Positions 16,748 to 25,471 of a stretch of 64,000 nt of DNA are shown here, in pieces. The notes beneath the pieces were generated by a model. It saw only the letters and a program-made list of their open reading frames with translations. It had not been told where the DNA came from and did not search any database. Origin of the DNA: Cephalothrix simula (lineage: Eukaryota; Nemertea; Palaeonemertea; Archinemertea; Cephalotrichidae); assembly GCA_035591015.1 (NCBI GenBank), contig JAXIUW010022230.1, forward strand, positions 1 to 64,000, in the 5' to 3' direction. The position numbers and the translations under genes were made by a program. Position 1 is the first letter of the stretch. Every line of letters begins with the position of its first letter.

Positions 16748-18154
16748 TTAAGGACTAACCCGCTGACCGCTGAATACATCAAACACATCACCTGATTTTA
16801 CTGCAGTTTGGTGTTCAGGGAGTTCCTTTTCAGGGATACTAGCAGTATGTACAAAGGCAATCCGATTTTTATAATCAAGATAATCGCGATAATCACCATG
16901 AATGAGTCCGCCGCCAGCATCAATCAGAATTAATGTCTCTTCACCAGTGATAATATTAGTGATTTGCTCAAAGCGTTCCTGAGAGATGCCGTCTTTATCT
17001 TTCATCTCTTTCAGGGCTGCATTTGACATATGATCGCCAGAGACATGCAGTAAGGCCTTATTATTACCATAGGTGTATTCAACTCGGCAGCCAATAGTCG
17101 GAATAGGGTGCACTGAATGAAAACAATGGAAAAGGGCACCAAAAATATCAGTGGGCTTATCTGTATTAATCATCCTGAAGTTATACATTTTTTTTGCAGT
17201 AGCCTCGTCTACTTCAAAAGTTGCACAGGCTTTGATGATAAGGCTATAAATTATCTCAGGAGTACTGTAGAGCAAATAGGGAGGGTTGTTTATCGTCTCG
17301 CAGATATCAATATGGTCTTCATGAACATGCGAGATTATCATGGCATCAATATCTTGCGGCGTAAGTTTTAGCTGTTCTAAGTGCTGACTAAGATAGGCCG
17401 GAGCATCCCAAAGAACTCTTTTATCGTTATAATCAAATAGAAATCCATTAGCAGGGTTGTTGGGGTCAAAGCCATTACTGTTGCCTAAAATGGTCAACTG
17501 CAAGCCTTCTTGATGTATTTGATGCGGCTGGTGTTTAATAACATAAGGTGGGGTTTGCGACTTAGTGATTTCTAAATCTATCTGATACTCATCTCGCCCC
17601 ATGCTAACTGTAAATTTATTTTCTGATTGCTGTATAAGATTGATTTGATGGCCACCTCCTTCATACAAAACAATGCTATTGCCAATATCTATCGGCACTA
17701 AATCAATCATATCTTCAACTTGGTAGACTTCACCATCGGCTTTATGGAGGCGGAGGTAGTCGCTTTCTTGAACTATATAATCGGCCTCGTTTTCTGGAGT
17801 GCCCACAGCGATCATTTCATCTTTATTGGGGCCAACTACAGTGATGCGTAAAGAATCGAGTAGTGCTTCAATATGAGACTTTAATCCGATCAAACGGAAT
17901 CTACGGCCACGCTCTAGCCCACGCTGTACAAACAGAAAATGATAGAAGGGAAACTCAATACAGGCCTGAGAGCACTTTTCATGTCGCAAGTGATATGGCA
18001 AAACAATAGTATCAGGCATAGGTAGCCCGGCTTTGAGGATTGATTTTAGCACCTCTGGCGGACAACCAAAAAGAACATTGCCCAAGCTGGACTGGAATAA
18101 CTCAATTCCCTCTCCAATCTTCTTGCAATGATGTTGTAGTGGTAAAGTTTTCAC
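16748..18154 (-). CDS. MBL-fold metallo-hydrolase with degenerate N-terminal MBL half
   Basis: A 468-aa cytosolic protein. The C-terminal half holds the metallo-beta-lactamase metal motif SHVHEDHID (H276, H278, D280, H281), with further candidate ligands in VSGDH and HTASIP. The N-terminal part (about 14-105) reads like an MBL fold lacking the HxHxDH motif: strands GIELFQSS and NVLFGCPPEV, then PDTIVLPYHLRHE. That suggests an internal duplication with one dead half, comparable to long-form RNase Z. Substrate is unknown; cyclic nucleotides, RNA or small esters are all possible for this superfamily. It stands alone with long gaps on both sides. Confidence 0.65.
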   Translation of the reverse strand: MKTLPLQHHCKKIGEGIELFQSSLGNVLFGCPPEVLKSILKAGLPMPDTIVLPYHLRHEKCSQACIEFPFYHFLFVQRGLERGRRFRLIGLKSHIEALLDSLRITVVGPNKDEMIAVGTPENEADYIVQESDYLRLHKADGEVYQVEDMIDLVPIDIGNSIVLYEGGGHQINLIQQSENKFTVSMGRDEYQIDLEITKSQTPPYVIKHQPHQIHQEGLQLTILGNSNGFDPNNPANGFLFDYNDKRVLWDAPAYLSQHLEQLKLTPQDIDAMIISHVHEDHIDICETINNPPYLLYSTPEIIYSLIIKACATFEVDEATAKKMYNFRMINTDKPTDIFGALFHCFHSVHPIPTIGCRVEYTYGNNKALLHVSGDHMSNAALKEMKDKDGISQERFEQITNIITGEETLILIDAGGGLIHGDYRDYLDYKNRIAFVHTASIPEKELPEHQTAVKSGDVFDVFSGQRVSP

Positions 18155-18740
18155 TCGCTTTAATAGATAAGGCTTAAAAGTCTGCTTTCAAGCCAACCCT
18201 TGCTTGTCGCAATACTTGCAAAATTTTTAGCTATTATTTAATTTCAGTTTCCGAGTTGCCTATATTTGTGCAATTATTATTGTGAGTTATGAAACACTCT
18301 ACGCCGGTTTAACTCCAAAATATAGACCTTATAGTCTAAGCAAAACATCATAAAATTGCAGAAACACATTAATGTAATATGTCGCTGCTTAAGCATCAAT
18401 GACATGCATCTTTTAGACTGCGTAAAGCACAATCACGCTTCAGTGAACCTAAAGTAAACCAGTGCTTAGTAGTTTAAACACTATTTAGAGCTGCAACCCA
18501 ATGATGATAACCTAATCACTAGAATCCAGCCACATAGCTACTATTCAAAGTAACGATACTCGTTAAGAGACTAGCAGAATAAGCCTTACTATTCAATATC
18601 AAATCAACAAAATAGTGATTTTTATATACTACTCTTAAAATACATCCATTAAATTACATTAATAATAGAGCTATTAAAGCGCATTAATAGCTACAGAATT
18701 AATTTATGAGTATATTTTCAATATGTTTGTAGAAATTTAC
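18155..18740. other. 586-bp gap between the MBL gene and ccmF
   Basis: I see no gene, RNA or clear promoter here. The segment is AT-rich; the part near 18650-18700 is loosely repetitive (ATTAA-based elements about every 11-14 bp). Confidence 0.5.
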
Positions 18741-20687
18741 CTACAGCGCATCAGACGCTGGTTTATGACGCTGAGGTCGATAAAACCATGATACAAGCAC
18801 CCCCGCAGTGATGAAGGGCACTCCAAACCACACCCAGCCGATTAGAGGATTTATTTGAATACGCAGATTAACAGAACCATCGCTGTTTTGGCTGGTGAGT
18901 ACCACGTATAAGTCTTCCCATAGATTGCGATAAATGGCAACTTCGGTTAAAGATTCGGCCTGTGTTTTATAAAAGCTGACACCGGGTTGCAACTGATAAT
19001 TATCGTGGCTTACAATACTTAAATTGGCTGTCTCCAAGCTATGATTAGCGTATTGAACTGACCCTAGCCCATCAAAGCGCATCGTATATTTGCCTAAGCT
19101 AACTAAATCTCCGGGGTTCATATGTACACGCTTCTCTAGGGTCAAAAAATTGCCCACAAAGCCAGTAAACATAATAATAAAGCCTAAGTGTACCAGCATA
19201 CCGCCTAGCCGTTGATAATTGGCTCGTGCGGTATTAATAAAAGCCTGTAGATAGCTTGTGCCTTGCTTTTGGCGATGGCTAACAGTTTTCCAGTAATCAC
19301 GCACAACGTTTATCGTAGTGAATATGGTAATCCCCAAAACCAGCATCGCCCAAAAATTCCAGCTAATGAAATAGCCAATTCCAGCAGTAGCAATTGCAGC
19401 TATAATTAAGGGCAAAAGCGTTTGATGTAGTACCGTTTGTAACGTAGTTTTGCGCCACACAAACAGCGTGCACAGCCCTAGTAGGAGCATTAAAGCTACG
19501 CCCATAGGCACAACTAGTGTGTTAAAGAAAGGTGCCTGAATAGAGATTTTGACCCCCTGCACGGCTTCAATAAATAATGGAAAGATAGTCCCCAAGAATA
19601 TCGTAGCTAGTATGCCTAGTAAAATTAGGTTGTTGAGCAAAAATGTAGTCTCTTTACTAAGTAATTCATCACTGGTATGTCGAGACTTTATCTTAGAGAG
19701 ACGGCTGAATAGAATGGTAAAAGCTCCCAATAGAATAATGCCTGTGAAGACTAAAAAGGCCGGACCAACTTCTGATTGAGCAAAAGCATGCACAGAATTT
19801 AGCACTCCAGAACGCACGATAAATGTGCCTAAAATACTAAGACTAAATGCTAAAATGATAAGGCAGAAGTTCCAAACCTTCATCATATGCAGTTTTTCTT
19901 GCAGAATAACTGAGTGTAATAAGGCTGTTACGGCCAGCCAAGGCATAATTGATGAGTTTTCAACAGGGTCCCAACCCCAGTATCCGCCCCAGCCGAGCTC
20001 TTCATAGGCCCAATAGCCGCCGAGTATTTGCCCAATGCTTAAGAAATACCATGAAAATATAATCCAACGGCGAGTTGTGAAGAGCCAAAAGTTATCAAAA
20101 CGCTTGATTAAGAGCACTCCCATTGCATAAGCAAAAGGAATAGTCGTAGAAACGTAACCCAGATACAGAAAAGGCGGATGAGAAACCATAGCCGGATGCT
20201 GCAAAAGAGCATTTAGCCCACGACCATCTAACGGAGCCGGAAACTGCATCTGAAAAGGATTGGACCACGTAACCAGCATAGCCAAAATAAAAAGTTGAAC
20301 TAGGCTAAGAATACTGATTACATAAGGAATTATCGGTAATTTACGATCAGTAACAATAGCAATGCTTGTAAAAATGGCTAAAAGGCTTTGCCACAGCAGC
20401 AAAGATCCATCCATCCCACCCCAATAGGCGGTGAATTTATAAACATCAGGCAAGTCTCTATTAGAGTTTTGCCAAACAAATACAACTTCGTAAGAATCGG
20501 TAAGAAAGGCTGCCACAAGCACGGCAGAGGCCAATATGCACAGCAAAGTTACGCCATGGCTGCTTCTGAATGAAGATAAAAGCAGGTTTTGATTTTTATA
20601 GCGTAGTGCCAGCCATGGCACCAATGCTGAATAGGTACACAAAAGCAGTGCTAGTAGTAATGAGGCGTAGCCTATATCAATCCACAT
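18741..20687 (-). CDS. ccmF: Cytochrome c heme lyase CcmF
   Basis: An integral membrane protein that attaches heme from CcmE to apocytochrome c in the periplasm. It is 648 aa with about 14 helices and the tryptophan-rich WWD motif WGGYWGWDPVENSS. Periplasmic histidines for heme lie in HPPFLYLGY and HSVILQEK. I chose the ATG at 20687, giving an 11-bp overlap with ccmE; an upstream in-frame TTG at 20705 is less likely. It is last in the ccmA-C-E-F operon. ccmG and ccmH, normally partners of CcmF, are not in the window. Confidence 0.95.
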   Translation of the reverse strand: MWIDIGYASLLLALLLCTYSALVPWLALRYKNQNLLLSSFRSSHGVTLLCILASAVLVAAFLTDSYEVVFVWQNSNRDLPDVYKFTAYWGGMDGSLLLWQSLLAIFTSIAIVTDRKLPIIPYVISILSLVQLFILAMLVTWSNPFQMQFPAPLDGRGLNALLQHPAMVSHPPFLYLGYVSTTIPFAYAMGVLLIKRFDNFWLFTTRRWIIFSWYFLSIGQILGGYWAYEELGWGGYWGWDPVENSSIMPWLAVTALLHSVILQEKLHMMKVWNFCLIILAFSLSILGTFIVRSGVLNSVHAFAQSEVGPAFLVFTGIILLGAFTILFSRLSKIKSRHTSDELLSKETTFLLNNLILLGILATIFLGTIFPLFIEAVQGVKISIQAPFFNTLVVPMGVALMLLLGLCTLFVWRKTTLQTVLHQTLLPLIIAAIATAGIGYFISWNFWAMLVLGITIFTTINVVRDYWKTVSHRQKQGTSYLQAFINTARANYQRLGGMLVHLGFIIMFTGFVGNFLTLEKRVHMNPGDLVSLGKYTMRFDGLGSVQYANHSLETANLSIVSHDNYQLQPGVSFYKTQAESLTEVAIYRNLWEDLYVVLTSQNSDGSVNLRIQINPLIGWVWFGVPFITAGVLVSWFYRPQRHKPASDAL

Positions 20688-21132
20688 TGGTGCTTGAGGC
20701 GTCAATTAAAGTTTCGTAGATTTTATTTTGGCCACTTTGATGGGCTTCGGCAAGATTATATTCTTCGCTGTGCTTAACTAATAGCTCATCGGCTTCCAGC
20801 ACGCCATTTTTGTATATACCTTGAGCCACAACGCCTTGACCTTCACGAAACATATCAGGTTTAAGACCGTTGTAACTAACTTTGATTATGCCTTCGGGTG
20901 CGCCAGAACTGGCCTCAAAGGTTAGTAGTAGATTTTCAGCATCCCAGCTAGAGCTATTAGGAACAACCATGGCACCAATACGGATTGGTCGGTGTTGAAA
21001 GTCGTTGGGCGTAGCCAGAAGCTCTTCTGGAGTATGATAAAAAACGGTTGACTCGAAGCCCTTATAGATCACAGCACCGATTAGACCCAAGACAAGAATA
21101 ATTGCACCAAAAATTTGTATTTTACGGCTCAT
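20677..21132 (-). CDS. ccmE: Heme chaperone CcmE
   Basis: Binds heme covalently in the periplasm and passes it to CcmF. The 151-aa protein has one N-terminal membrane anchor and an OB-fold domain. The heme-attaching motif is LVKHSEEY, with H121 and Y125. It starts 3 bp after the ccmC stop and overlaps ccmF. Confidence 0.95.
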   Translation of the reverse strand: MSRKIQIFGAIILVLGLIGAVIYKGFESTVFYHTPEELLATPNDFQHRPIRIGAMVVPNSSSWDAENLLLTFEASSGAPEGIIKVSYNGLKPDMFREGQGVVAQGIYKNGVLEADELLVKHSEEYNLAEAHQSGQNKIYETLIDASSTNVD

Positions 21133-21135
21133 AAG

Positions 21136-21846
21136 TTAGCGATTGATAATTGAATATAGCTCTTGTTCTAGGCGTAGAGTTTTGAGGCGCAAACGCAGCA
21201 ATAGCCAAAAAGTTAGCCCAACAAGCACTAAGCATAGTAAAAGCGGCCAAACATACTCTAGAGGCATAGATATACGTGGCAGGCCGTTGTTAGTAACATT
21301 AAACAGCGTTGAAGGCTGATGCAACGTACGCCACCAAACAACAGAAAAATGAACCAAAGGTACATCAAGAAAGCCAATTATGCCTAATACAGCTGCATTT
21401 CTAGCGGCTGTTGAAGAGTGATTAGAAAAACGGCGTAGCAAAACGTAACCAACGTAAATCAAAAATAGTAGCAGAGTTGTTGTTAACCGAGCATCCCACA
21501 CCCAGTAAGCTCCCCAAGTTGGCTTGCCCCATAAGGAGCCGGTCAACAGAGTTAGTCCACAAAAAATAACGCCTAATTCGGCCGAGGCTCTAGCAATGTT
21601 ATCAACGGTGGTGCTTCTGCGCCATAAGTATAAAATACTGCACGTAAACACAATAAAAAAAGCTACATAGGCTATCAAGACCACGCTAAGATGCACAAAC
21701 ATAATCTTTTGCGAGTAACCCATTATGGCCTCAAGCGGTGTGCCCCAAAAAATCCACAAAGCAGCCCCAACATGTCCTAGAATGCAGACAATGCCTAAGC
21801 CATAGCCAAGTTTACGGGTAATGATTAATGATTTAGTCGGCGACAT
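21136..21846 (-). CDS. ccmC: Heme export / CcmE-loading protein CcmC
   Basis: Presents heme to CcmE at the outer face of the inner membrane. It is 236 aa with six transmembrane helices, the WWD motif WGAYWVWDARLT, and the flanking periplasmic histidines in MFVHLSV and DVPLVHFSV. I chose the ATG at 21846 (MSPTKS), which overlaps ccmA by 14 bp; further in-frame starts exist at 21873 and 21888. ccmB, normally between ccmA and ccmC, is absent, and there is no room for ccmD before ccmE. Confidence 0.93.
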   Translation of the reverse strand: MSPTKSLIITRKLGYGLGIVCILGHVGAALWIFWGTPLEAIMGYSQKIMFVHLSVVLIAYVAFFIVFTCSILYLWRRSTTVDNIARASAELGVIFCGLTLLTGSLWGKPTWGAYWVWDARLTTTLLLFLIYVGYVLLRRFSNHSSTAARNAAVLGIIGFLDVPLVHFSVVWWRTLHQPSTLFNVTNNGLPRISMPLEYVWPLLLCLVLVGLTFWLLLRLRLKTLRLEQELYSIINR

Positions 21847-22555
21847 TTTGTGTATGTTGCTTAAATAATTCATGTATATCCGTAGCACTTAGGTTACGGT
21901 GAGGTTGGTCGTAAATTAAACGCCCCTTATCCATAATCCACACTCGTTCAAAAAGATGCAAGGCTTTATCCGCCTGATGGCTAACCATGATTACAATTTT
22001 GTTTCTTTTATAGAGACTATCTAGTAATTCGCTAACGGTTTCTATGGCAGATTGATCCAAGCCTGTTAACGGTTCATCAAGAATTATAATATCAGGATCA
22101 TGCAATAACATTCTAGCCCAACCCACCCTCTGACGCATGCCACGACTAAGTAGTCGTATCGGTTGATTAGAGTAGGGCTGAGTCTTGAAAATACTTAGGC
22201 ACTGTTCTATGCGTTCTGTGGCATTATCTACCCTGTATAAAGTGGCGTAAAGATTAAGATTTTCACGAGCAGTTAGTTCTGGATATAGTCCATCTTGGTC
22301 GCATAAATAACCAATACTTTGTCGCAATTCATGAATAACACTTGCGTAGGGTTGGCCTCTAAAGAATAATTGACCAGCGGTGGGTTGTCTGGCTGAGACG
22401 ATAAGTTTTAGTAGAGAAGTTTTTCCGGCGCCATTTGCGCCTAAAAGCAGTATAAAATCAGCAGTGTTTACCTTAAAGTTAACATTGTACAGAATATAGT
22501 TGAACAAGCCCCAGTGCTTAATATTAAGACCCTGAATTAAGCAACCATCAGTCAT
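21833..22555 (-). CDS. ccmA: ABC ATPase of cytochrome c maturation, CcmA
   Basis: The ATP-hydrolysing subunit of the CcmABCD heme-handling complex, which powers release of holo-CcmE. It is 240 aa, with Walker A GANGAGKT, an LSRGM signature in place of LSGGQ, Walker B IIILDEP and the switch histidine in VSHQ. The permease partner CcmB is not adjacent. It is first gene of the operon, with a short divergent region shared with mpl. Confidence 0.85.
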   Translation of the reverse strand: MTDGCLIQGLNIKHWGLFNYILYNVNFKVNTADFILLLGANGAGKTSLLKLIVSARQPTAGQLFFRGQPYASVIHELRQSIGYLCDQDGLYPELTARENLNLYATLYRVDNATERIEQCLSIFKTQPYSNQPIRLLSRGMRQRVGWARMLLHDPDIIILDEPLTGLDQSAIETVSELLDSLYKRNKIVIMVSHQADKALHLFERVWIMDKGRLIYDQPHRNLSATDIHELFKQHTQNVAD

Positions 22556-22626
22556 TGAAGTTTAATTTTAGAAACTCTAAAAAAACACAGATAATACAAT
22601 TAGTCAAAAATCGTAGTACTTAAAAT

Positions 22627-24060
22627 ATGGAATCAAAAAAGATACAAGTCAACAAACCACAGCGCATTCATTTGCTTGGAATATGCGGTACGGCAATGAG
22701 TGCCCTTGCCTGCGCCCTGCATCAAAAAGGACATATAATTAGTGGCATGGATAGTCGCAAGGCCTATTCTCCGGTGCGTGAGCAGCTTGCTCAAAATAAA
22801 ATAAATTACAGCGTGGGCTATGCTGCTGAACAGCTACCAGCACAGCTAGATTTGATTATTGTTGGCAATGTAATTAGAGCTGATAACTCCGTATTAAAAG
22901 CGGCTCAAAGCCAAGGCATTGCCTATTTATCAATGCCTCAAGCCATTGCAGACCTGCTGATTGCCGATAAAAAATCAATTGTTGTCAGCGGAACTCATGG
23001 TAAGTCAAGCACCACAGCATTAGTAGGGCATTTGTTAAACTCAACTGCACCAACGGTTTTGGTGGGTGGCATTGCTAATAACTTTGCAAGCAACTTCAAT
23101 TCTGGAACCGGTGATTGGTTTGTGATAGAGGGCGATGAGTATGACTCGGCCTTCTTTGATAAAACGCCTAAGTTTCTGAAGTACAAGCCGCACACGGCTA
23201 TTATTAGCGGTATAGAGTATGATCACGCGGATATCTATCCAAACCTTGCTGCGATTTATGCTGAATTTCGCAAGTTTATAAAGCTAGTTAAGCAAGCATT
23301 AATAGTTTGTGCCGATGATGCAAAACTGCTTGAATTAGCTCAACAGAATGCCAATTGTCAAATTTTGAGCTATGGCATAACTGAAGCAGCCGACTTACGC
23401 CTTATTGACTACAAGAGCTACCCCCACGGCAGCTTAATGACTGTTTTCAACAAAAACCTTGCCCAGCAAAAAACATTTTTTACGCCGATGTTCGGCCGTC
23501 ATAATCTGTTGAACACTTTAGCGGCTATGCTGGCGGCTCAACAAGCCGGCGTTACTAACATTAGTGAGCAATTACGCTCATTTCGGGGTGTGGCTAGGCG
23601 TCAAGAGCTAATCGGGATTAGCGGCGGAGTTCGTATATATCATGATTTTGCACATCATCCTACCGCCATTCGTGAAACACTAAAAGCCTTTCGTGAGGCA
23701 TATCCACAAAGCCGACTGTGGGCAATATTTGAACCACGAAGTTTTACCACTAGCGGAAACTTTTTTCAGCAAGAATTAGCAGAGGCCTTCGCTGATGCTG
23801 ATAAGGCACTGTTTGCGCCAGCCTTTCAGTCTAGCTATAATGCCAGTGTGCCTCGCTTAGATACCAAGCATCTCTGCGCCAAACTGTGTGAAACCAAAGG
23901 CGACTCCGATTGGGCGCAATCTTTCACCAGCATTGAAGGCATAGCCGACTACATTGCTCAAAGAGCCTATCCGCAAGATGTTGTAGTTTGCATGTCTAAT
24001 GGAGACTTCAGTGGCTTAGCGCAAACCATTATCGCTAAGATAGCCGCCCTCTACCAATAA
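22627..24060 (+). CDS. mpl: UDP-N-acetylmuramate:L-Ala-D-Glu-meso-DAP ligase
   Basis: A peptidoglycan recycling enzyme that joins the recovered tripeptide to UDP-MurNAc with ATP. The 477-aa protein has the three Mur-ligase domains: HLLGICGTAMSALA at the N-terminus, the ATP loop SGTHGKSST, EGDEYDSAFFDK in the centre and HHPTAIRETL in the C-terminal domain. The EGDEYD and HHPTAI context favours Mpl over MurC. It is divergent from ccmA, and no other recycling gene is nearby. Confidence 0.92.
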   Translation: MESKKIQVNKPQRIHLLGICGTAMSALACALHQKGHIISGMDSRKAYSPVREQLAQNKINYSVGYAAEQLPAQLDLIIVGNVIRADNSVLKAAQSQGIAYLSMPQAIADLLIADKKSIVVSGTHGKSSTTALVGHLLNSTAPTVLVGGIANNFASNFNSGTGDWFVIEGDEYDSAFFDKTPKFLKYKPHTAIISGIEYDHADIYPNLAAIYAEFRKFIKLVKQALIVCADDAKLLELAQQNANCQILSYGITEAADLRLIDYKSYPHGSLMTVFNKNLAQQKTFFTPMFGRHNLLNTLAAMLAAQQAGVTNISEQLRSFRGVARRQELIGISGGVRIYHDFAHHPTAIRETLKAFREAYPQSRLWAIFEPRSFTTSGNFFQQELAEAFADADKALFAPAFQSSYNASVPRLDTKHLCAKLCETKGDSDWAQSFTSIEGIADYIAQRAYPQDVVVCMSNGDFSGLAQTIIAKIAALYQ

Positions 24061-24250
24061 AACCGCCGTTTAGCTCTAATAGTCTGCTTCATACGGCTAT
24101 TGCTACTGTTAAGCATCAGCTAACTTGAGTGCCAAACAATCGTGATGCGCCTAAAGCTAAATCGGGTTTGCACGAACGAACTCTGAATAATTTGCTGATT
24201 AAGACTAAGACTGCACTAAAAAATCACAATCAACACAGATTAAACCAGCC

Positions 24251-25312
24251 TTAAAGATTGTCCAACTGGCTTAGAATAGCGTTATGAAGGCGAGGCCTGA
24301 ATCTTTGCAATGCGCTAAGTGGTTGGTCGTACATAGTGCGATTGCAAAGAAAAATTATGCTTGTTTCAGTTTGAGGGTCAATCCACAGGGTAGGGCCAGT
24401 AAAAGATGAATGACCAAAACTTTTAGCAGACAGCAAACTACCGCAACTATGATATTCGGCCGTATGGGCAGCAGACATCCAACCAATGCACCAAAAATGC
24501 TCCTGAAGATGCGCTAAGTTATCATTTTTGAGGCGTCTAAAACTGGCCTTGCTGAGCAAAGCTGGTTGTTCGGTAAGCATAAAGTCAGCGTACTTTAGTA
24601 AATCTAACGCCGTAGAAAATAGACCGGCATGGCCGGCTATGCCATTGAATACAGAACAGTTATCATCATTTACAATTCCAATTAAGTTTAGATTGCGCTT
24701 GGATGAAAAACCAGTAGGCACAATTTGACAAGAGCCATCATCAGGGCAAAACTGTGTGTTTTCAAGCTGCAAGGGTTGAGAAATCCATTCAGTAAAGCAG
24801 CCATCAAGAGACTTATTGGTTACTTTCTTGATTACTTCACCAAGCAATATATAGCCTAAGTCGCTGTAAATGGCTTGAGTTCCGCTAGGATATTGAGGTG
24901 CTGTGTCGCAAATAACCTCTACAGCCGTAGCTGGTGTTTGCCCGTAAAGATCAATCCAAGCTGGGAAGCCCGCCGTATGCGTAAGTAACTTAAAGATTGT
25001 GGCTGTGGTCTTTAGCTTAAACCATTGCTCAATGTTATCAAATAGATCAATCTGGCCTTGCTCCACCAAGTGCATGATGGCATGCGCAGTAAAGACGGGT
25101 TTGGTTAGCGAGGCGATGTCAAAGAGCAGGGGCTGCTGTTCAGCGGCGAGGTATGACTGCTTATTAAAGGCTTCATCAAGGTTATTCCAAGCATTATGCA
25201 AGATGATTCTTTCTTTATGCTTAACTAGTAGTTCAGCTGTTGAGAAGATTTTATTGGCCAGAGCATGCTCTATTAAGTTTTCAATGGTGGCTTTGGGTAT
25301 ATTTTTAAGCAT
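24251..25312 (-). CDS. Serine hydrolase of the beta-lactamase (class C-like) family
   Basis: A 353-aa protein with the SxxK nucleophile motif SLTK (S68, K71), a YSD tyrosine motif and a late HSSFTGP segment standing in for KTG. This fits esterases and peptidases of the beta-lactamase/transpeptidase-like family rather than a true beta-lactamase. I see no signal peptide, so it may be cytosolic. The first nine codons form part of a 12-bp repeat array that continues upstream; in translation this gives a lysine every four residues. Substrate is unknown. Confidence 0.8.
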   Translation of the reverse strand: MLKNIPKATIENLIEHALANKIFSTAELLVKHKERIILHNAWNNLDEAFNKQSYLAAEQQPLLFDIASLTKPVFTAHAIMHLVEQGQIDLFDNIEQWFKLKTTATIFKLLTHTAGFPAWIDLYGQTPATAVEVICDTAPQYPSGTQAIYSDLGYILLGEVIKKVTNKSLDGCFTEWISQPLQLENTQFCPDDGSCQIVPTGFSSKRNLNLIGIVNDDNCSVFNGIAGHAGLFSTALDLLKYADFMLTEQPALLSKASFRRLKNDNLAHLQEHFWCIGWMSAAHTAEYHSCGSLLSAKSFGHSSFTGPTLWIDPQTETSIIFLCNRTMYDQPLSALQRFRPRLHNAILSQLDNL

Positions 25313-25408
25313 GGCTTTGGGCGTGTCTTTGTATATAACTTTTTGTATGGCTTTGTATATAACTTTGAGTGTGACTTTTAGTGTGCCTTTGATTCTGTCT
25401 TTGAATAA
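25289..25408. repeat. Ten-unit 12-bp degenerate tandem array
   Basis: Ten successive 12-mers in perfect register, consensus near GGCTTTGTATAT. Units include GGCTTTGGGTAT, GTCTTTGTATAT, GGCTTTGTATAT, AACTTTGAGTGT and GTCTTTGAATAA. The array covers the divergent promoter region of the serine hydrolase and ptsP and enters the hydrolase coding sequence. No indels break the register. Confidence 0.85.
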
Positions 25409-25471
25409 TAACTATTCTTTGTGGTAATATAGGGTTGCGTTCCAGAATGAGCAAATCACCGCCACTCCGCA

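Noticed and set aside
24251-25312. Antibiotic-resistance beta-lactamase
   Set aside because: It has SxxK but no signal peptide, and has HSSFTG rather than KTG, which fits an esterase/peptidase-like relative.
24999-25427. 142-aa plus-strand ORF
   Set aside because: It is antisense to the serine hydrolase and extended by the 12-bp array; its apparent periodicity comes from the repeat.
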